Positions 36,650 to 46,033 of a stretch of DNA of 64,000 bases are shown here, piece by piece (position 1 is the stretch's first letter; every line of letters begins with the position of its first letter). Origin of the DNA: G963422445 sp963422445 (GTDB lineage: Bacteria; Pseudomonadota; Alphaproteobacteria; Thalassobaculales; Thalassobaculaceae); assembly GCA_963422445.2 (NCBI GenBank), contig OY729512.2, positions 2,108,001 to 2,172,000 on the forward strand, in the 5' to 3' direction. The translations under genes and the position numbers were made by a program. The notes beneath the pieces are model-generated. The model had not been told where the DNA came from and did no database searches. It saw only the letters and a list, made by a program, of their open reading frames with translations.

Positions 36650-37812
36650 CGAGCCGGTTTCCGGCAAAATAGTGTCATGCAGGTGATGTCGTCGAATTGC
36701 GGAGCCTCGCCCGCAAAGTCACGGACCGCCTGAAACACCGCGTGATTGGCTTGCCGGGCGTTCATCCCGCGCCGGTCGACGAATAACTGCTGCAGGCGTT
36801 CGATACCGAATTGCTCCTGATCGGGATTTTCCGCCTCGGTCACGCCGTCAGTATAGAAAATCACCATATCGCCAGGAGCGAGCATCACTTCGGCTTTGGC
36901 GTAAGGGATATCCGGCGCTAGTCCCAGGGCAATGCCGTCGGTCTGGGGAAGCAGCGCCGAATTGCCGTCCGGATGAACGACAAGTGGCGGGTTGTGACCG
37001 CCATTGGCGTAGACGAGCCTGCCTGTCTCCGGGTCGAACGAGGCGAAAAACAAGGTCACGAACATCAAGGTATCGTTGTTCTCATTGAGCAGCTGGTTGA
37101 CCTCTTCGAGCACATCGCCGGGATCGGAACGCCCTATGGCGGCGCCCTTGAGCAGGGTACGGCTCGACATCATGAACAATGCCGCCGGCACGCCCTTGCC
37201 CGAGACATCCGCGACGGCGATGCCGGTGCGTCCGCTTTCCAGTTGAAAGAAGTCATAGAAGTCGCCGCCCACGCTGCTGGCCGGTTCCATATTGGCGTGC
37301 ATCTGGAACCTGTCGGTCTCGGGAAACGAGGTTGGCAGGATAGCCTGCTGCATGGTCCGCGCCAGATTGAGTTCGTTCTCCAGAGCCACGAGTTTGTCCC
37401 GCGATTCAAGCGCTTCGCGCAGCATGGCCAGATGGCGCAGTGTACGGTCGATCGTGACTCGCAGATCGTCAAAATCGAGAGGCTTGGTGACGAAATCGAA
37501 GGCACCCCGGTTCATCGCGGTCCGGATGTTCTTCATGTCGCCATAAGCCGACACGATCACTGAACGGATGTTGGGATCGATTTTCGGGATCTGTTCGAGA
37601 AGCGTGAGGCCGTCCATTTCTGGCATGTTGATGTCTGAGAGCACCATATCGATCCCGGGGTCCCGGTTCAGGCAGGCCAGCGCCTCGATGCCGTGGCGGG
37701 CAAAGACAAATTCGAACTGCCCCCGGCGGATCTCGCGACGCATGCGCTGCAGCATGAGCCGTTCCAAATCGGGTTCGTCATCGACCACAAGTATCTTGTT
37801 GGGTCTTTGCAT
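36646..37812 (-). CDS. Response regulator with C-terminal PP2C (SpoIIE/RsbU-type) phosphatase domain
   Basis: This 388-residue fusion has a receiver domain at about residues 5-125, with Asp60 in MVLSDINMPEMDG, the acidic pair DDE at 11-13 and Lys110 in FVTKPLD. A helical linker (ESRDKLVALENELNLARTMQ) joins it to a PP2C domain at about 175-385 (SVGGDFYDFF with metal-binding Asp; VADVSGKGVPAALFM; NGGHNPPLVV; MVIFYTDGVTEAEN; FDDITCMTLF). Phosphorylation of the receiver should switch dephosphorylation of a STAS partner. ATG 37812 has a good AGAGGAAC ribosome site; an upstream start at 37851 is less likely. Confidence 0.93.
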   Translation of the reverse strand: MQRPNKILVVDDEPDLERLMLQRMRREIRRGQFEFVFARHGIEALACLNRDPGIDMVLSDINMPEMDGLTLLEQIPKIDPNIRSVIVSAYGDMKNIRTAMNRGAFDFVTKPLDFDDLRVTIDRTLRHLAMLREALESRDKLVALENELNLARTMQQAILPTSFPETDRFQMHANMEPASSVGGDFYDFFQLESGRTGIAVADVSGKGVPAALFMMSSRTLLKGAAIGRSDPGDVLEEVNQLLNENNDTLMFVTLFFASFDPETGRLVYANGGHNPPLVVHPDGNSALLPQTDGIALGLAPDIPYAKAEVMLAPGDMVIFYTDGVTEAENPDQEQFGIERLQQLFVDRRGMNARQANHAVFQAVRDFAGEAPQFDDITCMTLFCRKPAR

Positions 37813-37936
37813 GTTCCTCTGCTCCGATCCCCGTCGCTTTCGTCCTGACATGCCGTCCGGCTGCGATCGGGTTCAGAGAATGATGTACGCCAATTCGCGG
37901 AGGGCGCAATGCCTCAACCTTGCGGCGCAGCATTTC

Positions 37937-38275
37937 TCAGTCCCTGGTTGCGGCCAGCGCTTCAGCCCGGGTCTCGCAGATCTGGATGATCTTGTCGAAA
38001 CCGGCGATGGCAAAAACCTGATAGATCGGTTCGGCTGGCGCGTAGAGCGCGAATCGCGCGCCACGCTTCCAGAGCTCTTTGGCGATCAACAGCACGGCCC
38101 TCAGGCCCGTACTGTTGATGTAGCTCAGCTTTTCGAGGCTGATGAGCACGGCCGTGTCGTTGTCGGTGATGGCCGATTCCGTGGCATCCTGGAATTTGCT
38201 GACTGTAGTGCTGTCGATACGGCCTTCGACAAGGAGAATCAGCGCCCCGTCGTCGCGGTCCGTCTTGACTTCCAT
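37937..38275 (-). CDS. STAS-domain anti-sigma-factor antagonist (paralogue 2, operon member)
   Basis: This 112-residue STAS protein has the phosphorylatable region LISLEKLSYINSTGLRAVLL, with serine in the NST of the switch, and a C-terminal helix GFDKIIQICETRAEALA. It is the first gene of the signalling operon, about 125 bases before the receiver-PP2C gene, with GAGGAGAACGCG before its ATG. It should be the substrate shared by the operon's phosphatase and kinase. It differs more from the other two STAS proteins in the window than they do from each other. Confidence 0.9.
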   Translation of the reverse strand: MEVKTDRDDGALILLVEGRIDSTTVSKFQDATESAITDNDTAVLISLEKLSYINSTGLRAVLLIAKELWKRGARFALYAPAEPIYQVFAIAGFDKIIQICETRAEALAATRD

Positions 38276-38514
38276 CGCGTTCTCCTCGATTTTGCACCCA
38301 TTCGGCCGCTGGATCAGCGCTGATCAGGAGAGGCATCCGGACGCGCTCTGTTCCGGCCGTCGAGACTGATACGACGGAGAGCATGCCGGCCCGGAGGCGG
38401 CCGGATGACTTGGGCGATGCGGCGGCCATCTGCCTTCTTTATCCGTCTTTATCACATACCGCTCGCGCGGTGACCGGACGCTCTGCTTGTGACATCGTCA
38501 ATGATCCGTGTCAA

Positions 38515-41514
38515 CTATACGGCACTGCCGCCGACGAGTGTCTCGAAATGCTGCGCGACGCGGTGCGCGACATCCTCGATCGACTCGCTGAGAGCGTCGG
38601 TGACCAGCTTGCCGCCGAACCGGCCGATGGTGGCATTCTCCACGGTTTCATCCCCGATGGTGAGCCGCATCATGCCCTGAAGGTTGCGCCACAGTGTTGC
38701 GGCCTCTGACAGGTCGCGGGCGGTTTCATCATCGAGCAGGCCCAAGGCGCCGGCGCTTCCGTAGACGGAGAGGACGTCGCCACGGAGAATTTCGGGCGCT
38801 TCGGACGCATGCAGCAGCTGCAGGAATTGCGCAATGAACTCGATATCGACTAGGCCGCCCGGCATGTGCTTGATCGAGCCGACGCCGCTGCCATATTTGC
38901 GCCGCATGCGCTCGCGCATGTCCGTCACATCGGCTGCAAGCCTGCCGCGGCTGCGCGGGATGCACAGTATGGCGCGCTGGATACGCTCGAAGCGCTCCCC
39001 GAGATCGTCTTCGGCATAGATGATGCGTGCTCGGGTCAGTGCCTGGTGTTCCCAGGTCCAGGCCCTGGTCCGCTGGTAGTCCTCGAATCCGGTCAGTGAG
39101 CAGGCGATCGGCCCTGCATTCCCGGACGGACGAAGTCGCATGTCGACGTCGTATAGCTTGCCCTGGGGTGTCAGCGCAGTGACCGCGGAAATGAGGCGGC
39201 GGCATAAACGGGCGTAGTACCGGGTCACGTTTAGCGGCCTCCTGCCATCCGACTCGACGGCTCCGGGCGCGTGATCGTACAGGAACATCAGGTCGAGATC
39301 GGAATTCACGGTCATTTCGCGGCTGCCAAGCTTTCCGAACGCGACAACGGCGAACTGGCTCCCCGGGACATGGCCGTGCTCGGCCGCAAACTCCGCCTTC
39401 AGGGACGGCAGCAGCGTTGCGATGCAGACATCCGCGAGGTTGGACAGCGGTCCACCGACCTCGACCGGGGACAGCAGACCGCGCAGCATGTGCACGCCGA
39501 TCTGGAAGATCCTGTCATTAGCCCAGCGTCTTACGATATCCAGTCGATCCTGGAGATCCAGGGCCTGGGAGATCGCGCCGGCAAGTTGGGTCTTCATCTC
39601 CTCCTTGTCGAGTTCGTGCAGGTAGAACAGGCGGACCAAGCCCCGCCGGGCGGCGTCAGCCGTTTCCGGATCCAACCCCTCGTCATCGAGGTCGAGATCG
39701 GCAAACTCCCGGCTGAGGATGCTGTCGAACAGGATCGGATAGCGGGTCAGCCAGTTGGCAAGCCGCGGTGCGGAGCCCATGATCTCGGCGAGCAGTCCGA
39801 ACAGTTCGGGATGGGCCTCCAGCAGGGAGAACAGCTCGGTGCCGACAGGCAGGCGGGCGAGGAAATCGTCGAACCGCCGTAGCAGGGCGTCCGGATCGGG
39901 CGAAGCAGCAAAGGCGGAAAGCGCGGCAGATACCAGACGCAGCAGGCGGTTGCGGGCCTGGTCGTTTCGCAGTGCGGGATATCGCCCGGCTGCCCAGACC
40001 TGCACCGTGGCCGGAATGCGCTCGGGGTCCGCATAGCCCATGGCCGCCAGGGTTTCGAGGGTATCCGGCTCGTGCTCAGTGCTGTCGAACACGAGGTCAT
40101 GGACCTGCGAGACGGCCACCCTGTCCTGGAACAGCATCGCATAGTGCTGTTCGACGGTATCGATCACGGAGCCAAGCGTATCGTGGAGGTCTTCGGCCGA
40201 AGCCATACCCATGAAGGCGGCGATGCCCGCGATTCCCTCCTCACTGTCGGGCAGGCTGTGCGTCTGTTGGTCGTTGACCATCTGCAGCCGGTGCTCGAGA
40301 CGGCGCAGAAACCGGTATGCCGCCTTGAGTTCGGTTGCGCAGCGATGCGTGACATGCCCCTTGACGACCAGTTTGTCGAGAGTCTCGCAGGTCCCGCGCA
40401 AGCGCAGATCCGGATCGCGGCCGCCCCAGACGAGTTGCTGCGCTTGGACGAAGAACTCGACCTCGCGGATGCCGCCGCGTCCGAGCTTGACGCTGTGACC
40501 CCTGAACAGGCTCCCGCTGGCACTGCGCGACGTGTCGATCTGTTGCTTGATGGAGCGAATGTCCTGCATGGCGGCAAAGTCGAGATGGCGGCGCCACACG
40601 AAGGGATGGAGACTCTCGAGAAACCTTTCGCCGGCGGCTGTATCGCCGGCGACGACGCGCGCCTTGATCATGGCTGCCCGTTCCCAGTTCCGGGCGGATT
40701 TGCGGTAGTAGGTCAGGGCGGACCGCACGGAGACGGCCGGCGGTGTCGAACCGGGGTCAGGGCGCAGCCTTAGATCCGTGCGGAACACATAGCCTTGGGC
40801 CGTTTGTTCGCCGATGATCCGGATCAGGCCCTGTGCTAATCGCGTGAACATCTGTTGCAGGCCGCTGTTGCCGGTCGTGGGCACGCTATCGGGGTCGAAG
40901 AGGACGATGAGGTCGATGTCGCTGGAATAGTTCAGTTCGCGCGCGCCCAATTTGCCCATGCCGAGAATGAACAGCCCTGAACCCGATTCCGGCGTTTGGC
41001 GGTCCGGCAGGGTCAGATTTCCCTTGTCATGCAGAGTGCGGAGCAGGGCGGAACAGGAAGTTCCGAGCGCCGTTTCGGCGAAGTGCGAGAGTCGGCCAGT
41101 CACCGTCTCGACAGACCAAGCCGACGCGATGTCCGCCATTCCGGCCGCCAGTGCCGCCCGCCGCTTGGCGCGGCGCAGGCGCTCCATCAGCTGTTTGCCA
41201 TCTTCCTCACCGGCGCTTGCGCCTGCCCCGTCCAGAGCTGTCTGGAAGGCCGCATCGGGGCCGTGCTCGATCAGGCATTGCGCGAAGGGTAGATCGCCGA
41301 GCAGGCAGCGAGTGAGATAAGGGCTGCTGTCGAAGATCGCGGTGAAGAGGGCTCTGGCACCAGGCTCGCGGCTGACGGCGTCAATGAGGACGTACTGTGA
41401 GTCGTCTTCCTCGTTCCTGGCTGCTTCGCGCCAGCGTTCCCAGTGAGTGTCTGGAGTTCCCGTCCCTGACGGATGTCCGCTGAAATCGGCCCACGCTTTC
41501 GCAATGTTCACCAT
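38515..41514 (-). CDS. glnE: Bifunctional glutamine synthetase adenylyltransferase/adenylyl-removing enzyme GlnE
   Basis: This 999-residue protein has two nucleotidyltransferase domains with the Gly-Ser/DxD pattern: the N-terminal one at LGARELNYSSDIDLIVLFD and the C-terminal one at LGSREMTVNSDLDLMFLYD. Each is followed by helical regulatory segments (GRGGIREVEFFVQAQQLVWG; MPGGLVDIEFIAQFLQLLHA). GlnE adenylylates glutamine synthetase when nitrogen is plentiful and removes AMP when it is short, under PII control. Length is normal and no lesion is visible. No PII or glnA gene is in view, but the ammonium channel gene lies next to it, divergently transcribed. Confidence 0.95.
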   Translation of the reverse strand: MVNIAKAWADFSGHPSGTGTPDTHWERWREAARNEEDDSQYVLIDAVSREPGARALFTAIFDSSPYLTRCLLGDLPFAQCLIEHGPDAAFQTALDGAGASAGEEDGKQLMERLRRAKRRAALAAGMADIASAWSVETVTGRLSHFAETALGTSCSALLRTLHDKGNLTLPDRQTPESGSGLFILGMGKLGARELNYSSDIDLIVLFDPDSVPTTGNSGLQQMFTRLAQGLIRIIGEQTAQGYVFRTDLRLRPDPGSTPPAVSVRSALTYYRKSARNWERAAMIKARVVAGDTAAGERFLESLHPFVWRRHLDFAAMQDIRSIKQQIDTSRSASGSLFRGHSVKLGRGGIREVEFFVQAQQLVWGGRDPDLRLRGTCETLDKLVVKGHVTHRCATELKAAYRFLRRLEHRLQMVNDQQTHSLPDSEEGIAGIAAFMGMASAEDLHDTLGSVIDTVEQHYAMLFQDRVAVSQVHDLVFDSTEHEPDTLETLAAMGYADPERIPATVQVWAAGRYPALRNDQARNRLLRLVSAALSAFAASPDPDALLRRFDDFLARLPVGTELFSLLEAHPELFGLLAEIMGSAPRLANWLTRYPILFDSILSREFADLDLDDEGLDPETADAARRGLVRLFYLHELDKEEMKTQLAGAISQALDLQDRLDIVRRWANDRIFQIGVHMLRGLLSPVEVGGPLSNLADVCIATLLPSLKAEFAAEHGHVPGSQFAVVAFGKLGSREMTVNSDLDLMFLYDHAPGAVESDGRRPLNVTRYYARLCRRLISAVTALTPQGKLYDVDMRLRPSGNAGPIACSLTGFEDYQRTRAWTWEHQALTRARIIYAEDDLGERFERIQRAILCIPRSRGRLAADVTDMRERMRRKYGSGVGSIKHMPGGLVDIEFIAQFLQLLHASEAPEILRGDVLSVYGSAGALGLLDDETARDLSEAATLWRNLQGMMRLTIGDETVENATIGRFGGKLVTDALSESIEDVAHRVAQHFETLVGGSAV

Positions 41515-42160
41515 CGGTAAGGGGTCCGTACGCTACCCGATGCGTGGAGCCTATGGTTGGTTCCTGACGGAGTCAAGTGCGCGAGGGCGTCGCGATCTTT
41601 GGTCATACGCGCGAGTCGCTTCGGGGGCCGACCGGTCTGGCGGGTTTCCGGATATCGGATGATCGGTATGTGCGCCCGCCGCAGTACTTGCCATGGTGAG
41701 GTCCGTGGAGCTGCCGACATTGCAGTTGTCGCGCGTATCCGTTTATGTCAACCTGCGGCGGCGCGCCGTGCTCCACCGCTGTGGTCAGACTACTACATGC
41801 TATCGAGTTGATCATATCGACAGGCTATCAGAATCGGCAATACTCCAGTACACTACACAATGCTCGCGGCAGACCATATCGTTGCGGTGTCCAGATGCAG
41901 TTGGCGCGACAGCGACCTGCGGGCGGGGATGAAGGCGCCGAACCTGAACGGCCCGGTCGCTCATGGTGTGAAGGGACGAGATTTGAGACGACGAGACAAC
42001 GGTGCGATGTGGGCGGGGCGGAAGGTTGTGTCGGCGCCGCCGTCGATGGTCCCTGACATGTGGTGCGATGGTCATGCCTGCCTGACCCGTTGCGATGATC
42101 CCACTACGGGCGACTGCGCGGGTGTCGGGGTTCGCGTCAACCGAAGGGAACAGGTTCGAA
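41515..42160. other. Divergent intergenic region glnE/amtB
   Basis: About 645 bases separate two divergent nitrogen genes. Many alphaproteobacteria carry glnK before amtB, but no PII protein can be read in any frame here. Stretches of open frame have no motif. Promoters for both genes must lie here. I found no convincing -24/-12 sigma-54 site by eye. Confidence 0.5.
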
Positions 42161-43543
42161 ATGACTCTCCATAATTCTGGTTGGTCCGGCCGATGGACGT
42201 TCGCTGCCATCTCCGGTGCTCTGGCGGTCATCGTCCTGATGACAGTCTTCGCCGCCGATGCGCGCGCAGCAATCGACGAGGAGACCCGGTTCGTCATCAA
42301 CAGTTTTTCGTTCCTCGTGTGGGGCGTGCTGGTGATGTGGATGTGTGCCGGCTTCACGATGCTCGAATCGGGCTCGGTCCGAACCAAGAACGCGTCGGTG
42401 ATCTGCCTCAAGAACATTGGCCTCTATGCCATCGCCGGATTAACATTCTATCTGGTCGGATACAACATCATGTATGTCGACGTCGAACCCGGCGGCTGGT
42501 TCGGCGACTTCGCGTTCCTTTACGGGAACACGCCTGCGGAGATCGCGTTATTAGCGGGTGCAGAGGAGAACGCTGGCGCCGTCATCAAGACCGGTCATGC
42601 GACGATGTCGGGCTGGTTCTTCCAGATGGTGTTCGTGGCGACCACCGCCTCGATCATTTCGGGCACGCTGGCCGAACGGATCAAGCTGTGGTCGTTCTTC
42701 ATTTTCATCGCCTTCTTCACCGCTATCGTCTATCCCATCATCGGTGCCTGGACTTGGGGCGGCGGTTGGCTTGCCGAGATGGGTTTCAAGGATTTCGCCG
42801 GTTCGACCATCGTCCATTCGACCGGCGGCTGGGCGGCGCTGGCCGGTACTCTCGTTATTGGCACGCGGCGGAACAAGTTTCGCCCGGACGGCAGCGTCAG
42901 GGCGACGCCGCCGTCGAATGTGCCTGCGGTCACGCTGGGCGTGTTCATCCTGTGGCTCGGTTGGTTCGGTTTCAATGGCGGCTCCCAGCTCGCGTTGGGC
43001 GGCGCGGTCGATGCAGTGGCGGTGGCCAATATCCTGGTCAATACCAACCTTGCAGCGGCGGCCGGCGTGATGGCCGCGATCAGCCTGTCGCGGCCTGTTT
43101 TGGGGCGCGTTGACCTGCTTGCGAGCCTCAATGGCGCCATCGCCGGGCTGGTCGCGATCACAGCGGGGCCTGACATCGTCGAGCATCATTGGGCGGTCAT
43201 CATCGGCGCTGTTGGTGGCGGCCTGTGCGTCGTCGGCCTGAAACTCATGGAGCGTTTGAAGATCGACGATGTGGTCGGCGCGGTTCCGGCCCATCTGTTC
43301 GCCGGTATCTGGGGAACCCTTGCGGTTGCCATTGCCGGCGGCGGCGACTTTCTGGTGCAACTGACCGGCGTTGTGGCCATTGGCGTTGCTGTCTTCGCTG
43401 TCTCGTGGTTGACATGGTCGATCATCAAGTGGACCATTGGCGTCCGCATCACGCTGATCGTCGAGGAGCTGGGCCAGGATGTGGCGGAGTTGGGCATCGA
43501 GGCCTATCCGGAATTCGTCGTTGTTCCCGATGATGACGCCTGA
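42161..43543 (+). CDS. amt: Ammonium transporter (Amt family)
   Basis: This 460-residue membrane protein has an N-terminal signal or first hydrophobic segment (FAAISGALAVIVLMTVFAAD), then eleven predicted transmembrane segments with Amt motifs: WMCAGFTMLESGSVRTKN, VIYPIIGAWTWGGGWL with the family-specific Trp cluster, FAGSTIVHSTGGWAAL with the first pore histidine, LGWFGFNGGSQ, and VGAVPAHLFAGIWGTLA with the second pore histidine. It conducts ammonium across the inner membrane. ATG 42161 follows GGGAACAGG. It is followed 97 bases later by a STAS gene. Confidence 0.95.
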   Translation: MTLHNSGWSGRWTFAAISGALAVIVLMTVFAADARAAIDEETRFVINSFSFLVWGVLVMWMCAGFTMLESGSVRTKNASVICLKNIGLYAIAGLTFYLVGYNIMYVDVEPGGWFGDFAFLYGNTPAEIALLAGAEENAGAVIKTGHATMSGWFFQMVFVATTASIISGTLAERIKLWSFFIFIAFFTAIVYPIIGAWTWGGGWLAEMGFKDFAGSTIVHSTGGWAALAGTLVIGTRRNKFRPDGSVRATPPSNVPAVTLGVFILWLGWFGFNGGSQLALGGAVDAVAVANILVNTNLAAAAGVMAAISLSRPVLGRVDLLASLNGAIAGLVAITAGPDIVEHHWAVIIGAVGGGLCVVGLKLMERLKIDDVVGAVPAHLFAGIWGTLAVAIAGGGDFLVQLTGVVAIGVAVFAVSWLTWSIIKWTIGVRITLIVEELGQDVAELGIEAYPEFVVVPDDDA

Positions 43544-43640
43544 ATCTGGCGGCCCGTCCCGGTAGTGAACCATTGATCGGCGTTAGTCGCCGTGCAAACC
43601 GACGCTGCGGTTTCGACGGGCACCGTCGCAGGAGACGAAG

Positions 43641-43985
43641 ATGATGGTGGATGTCATGACTGAACGACAGGCGGATGTCCTGTCGGCTGATGTGAGTGGA
43701 CGCATTGACGGTTCCAATGCCCTCAAGTTCGAGGAAGTCATTAGAACCGCGATCAGCGAAAACGACCGCGCGGTAATCATGGACTTTGAGAAGCTCGTCT
43801 ATATCAGTAGCGCGGGCCTGCGCATCATCCTGTTGACGGCCAAATCGCTCAAGAGTCGTAACACCAGGCTGGTGCTGTGCTCTCTCCCGGGCCCGATTCG
43901 CGAGGTTTTCGAGATCAGTGGGTTTGACAAGATCGTGGCGATTCAACCCACCAGAGCTGCAGCGCTGGCGTCCCTCGACGGGTGA
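43641..43985 (+). CDS. STAS-domain anti-sigma-factor antagonist (paralogue 3)
   Basis: This 114-residue STAS protein has the switch motif MDFEKLVYISSAGLRIILLT and a close overall match to the protein at 30671 (VLSADVSGRIDGSNALKFEE compared with ILSARVSGRMDGSNITEFEA). The leader GGAGACGAAG directly before ATG is also shared. It lies just after the ammonium transporter with no kinase or phosphatase alongside, so it may plug into the 32.8-38.3 kb partner-switch module. Confidence 0.88.
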   Translation: MMVDVMTERQADVLSADVSGRIDGSNALKFEEVIRTAISENDRAVIMDFEKLVYISSAGLRIILLTAKSLKSRNTRLVLCSLPGPIREVFEISGFDKIVAIQPTRAAALASLDG

Positions 43986-44521
43986 TTCAGAGGCGTTCGG
44001 AGTCGAGTCACGCGGGCAGGGCCAGCGACAGAGGATTCGCACCGGGACCGATATCGAGGTCAGTGGTACGGTGACGCGCCGCTGTCAGGCCGCGCAGGGT
44101 TGTTTACAGGCGCCAGAGTCGTTGCGGGAACGCACTGGGGTCTCGACATTTCTCTTGGGCGCGAGCGTGACGGATAATCATCAGCATGGCTATCGGACGA
44201 AATTCCGAGGCACGAGATCATCGACTTGTGACATGGGGTGCAGGGGGTCTGCTATCCCTCGAATTGTGAGGAGTTCGTATGGTTTCGGATCGGGCTTCCG
44301 TGGATTTTTCAGGGCTTGCGCACGATTTCTTGTGGTTTCCAATGATTTGGCGCGAGGACATGCGAGCCGATACCTCGTGAGCGCCGCGGCGGCGCAGGTC
44401 CTGTATGAAGATTCTTCTCATATATCAGCCTGAATACCGGATCCTGGGGCTGTTGACGATTTGACGATGGCGATGGTTCCGGAAGGACGCCGGCCATGGC
44501 GCAACAGATATGTCTTCGCTA
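43986..44521. other. Region after STAS 3, no supported gene
   Basis: About 535 bases up to the type B IS. Open frames exist on both strands but have no motif. Nothing recognisable. Confidence 0.45.
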
Positions 44522-44855
44522 ATATATTGATCGTTACAGATATATCCATTATTGTGTTCTTCTGATTTGTCGATCACGGAGGTCTGCAAGATGCGCCCTG
44601 GTGTTTCATTCACGCTCACTTCGGGCGACCGGCATCGCCTTGAAACGGTTGTCCCGGACCCGAAGAGCCCGCAGAAGCATGTCTGGCGGGCGCGCATCGT
44701 TCTTCTGAGCGACGACGGGCTCGGCAGGATGGCCATCATGAGAGAGACCGGCCAGGCGAAGAACAGTGTCTGGCGCTGGCAGGACCGCTTCTATGGACGA
44801 AGATGTGGACGGACTTCTGCGGGACAAGACGCGTCCCCCGGGCAAGACTCTTCTA

Positions 44856-46033
44856 GTGTCCTGATTCCAAAGTTCGTACCGTTATGATGTTGCGGCTGCA
44901 GCGGTTTCGAGGGTCCTGAGGCAGAAGCGCTTGATGGACGCCAGGATTTCATCGGCTGTCTTGTGCCAGCGGAAGGGCTTGGGGTCCTCGTTGACGGTGT
45001 CGATGTACCCGGTGATCGCCTGCTCCAGCTCGACGGTCGATCGGTGAACCCCGCGCCGGATCTGCTTCTCTGTCAGATCGGCGAAGAAGCGCTCGACTTG
45101 GTTGAGCCACGAGGCAGAGGTCGGGGTGACGTGAACATGCCAGCGCGGTCGCCGGGCGAACCCGTCGCGGATCGTCTTCGTCTTGTGGGTCGAGTAGTTG
45201 TCCATGACGATGTGGATCTCGAGGTCGGGCGGCACGTTGGCCTCGACGTGATCCAGGAACTTGCGGAACTCCACGCTGCGGTGGCGCCGATAGCACTGTC
45301 CGATGACCTTGCCTGTGGCGACGTCAAGGGCTGCGAAGAGCGAGGTCGTGCCGTTGCGCTTGTAATCGTGAGTGCGCCGCTCGACCTGCCCCGGGCGCAG
45401 CGGCAGCAGCGGCTGGGTGCGATCGAGGGCCTGAACCTGCGATTTCTCGTCCACGCAGAGGACCATGGCATGCTGCGGCGGGTCCACGTAGAGCCCCACG
45501 ATGTCGCGCGTCTTGTCCACGAAGTAGGGGTCTGCCGAGAGCTTGAAGGTCTCGCTCCTGTGCGGCTGAAGGGAAAAGGCTCGCCAGATGCGATTGACCG
45601 TCGACGGCGCATACCCCGTCGCCTGCGCCATCGAGCGCGTGCTCCATTGGGTCGCGTCACGAGGCTTCTCCTCAAGCGTCTTGCGCACCACCTCGGCCAC
45701 GGCGTCGTCATCGATGCGCCGGGGACGGCCGGAGCGCGGCTCGTCGTCAAGCCCGTCAAGACGATGCTCTGCGAAGCGATTGCGCCACTTCCTGGCGGTC
45801 TGGCTGGTCACGCCCAGCACGCTCCCAATCTGCACATTGGTAAGCCCTTCGGCCGCCAGCAGCACGATGTGCGCCCGATCGGACAGGCCTCGCCAGACTT
45901 TGCGCCCGCGCGCCAGCCGCTCAAGCTCGTTGCGCTCGTCCGCGCTCAGCTTGATCTCCACCGAAAGTCGCATCACCATGCCCCCCGAATCGACACCACC
46001 CCCTTAACAATACGAACTTTGCGTACAGGACAC
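44856..46033 (-). mobile_element. IS630-family element, type A, copy 4 (1178 bp), nested
   Basis: Same ends and length as copies 1-3. The TA duplication is at 44854-44855 and 46034-46035 within a CTAG of the type B element. It shares the CGA codon and Val284 variants with copy 2. Confidence 0.95.
44882..45979 (-). CDS. IS630-family transposase, type A copy 4
   Basis: Intact 365-residue DDE transposase with D177, D260 and E296. It differs from copy 1 at residue 284 (Val) and is otherwise nearly identical. Confidence 0.95.
   Translation of the reverse strand: MVMRLSVEIKLSADERNELERLARGRKVWRGLSDRAHIVLLAAEGLTNVQIGSVLGVTSQTARKWRNRFAEHRLDGLDDEPRSGRPRRIDDDAVAEVVRKTLEEKPRDATQWSTRSMAQATGYAPSTVNRIWRAFSLQPHRSETFKLSADPYFVDKTRDIVGLYVDPPQHAMVLCVDEKSQVQALDRTQPLLPLRPGQVERRTHDYKRNGTTSLFAALDVATGKVIGQCYRRHRSVEFRKFLDHVEANVPPDLEIHIVMDNYSTHKTKTIRDGFARRPRWHVHVTPTSASWLNQVERFFADLTEKQIRRGVHRSTVELEQAITGYIDTVNEDPKPFRWHKTADEILASIKRFCLRTLETAAAATS

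Noticed and set aside
41870..42160. Sigma-54 promoter before the ammonium transporter
   Set aside because: The best GG to GC pair has the wrong spacing and poor flanking bases.
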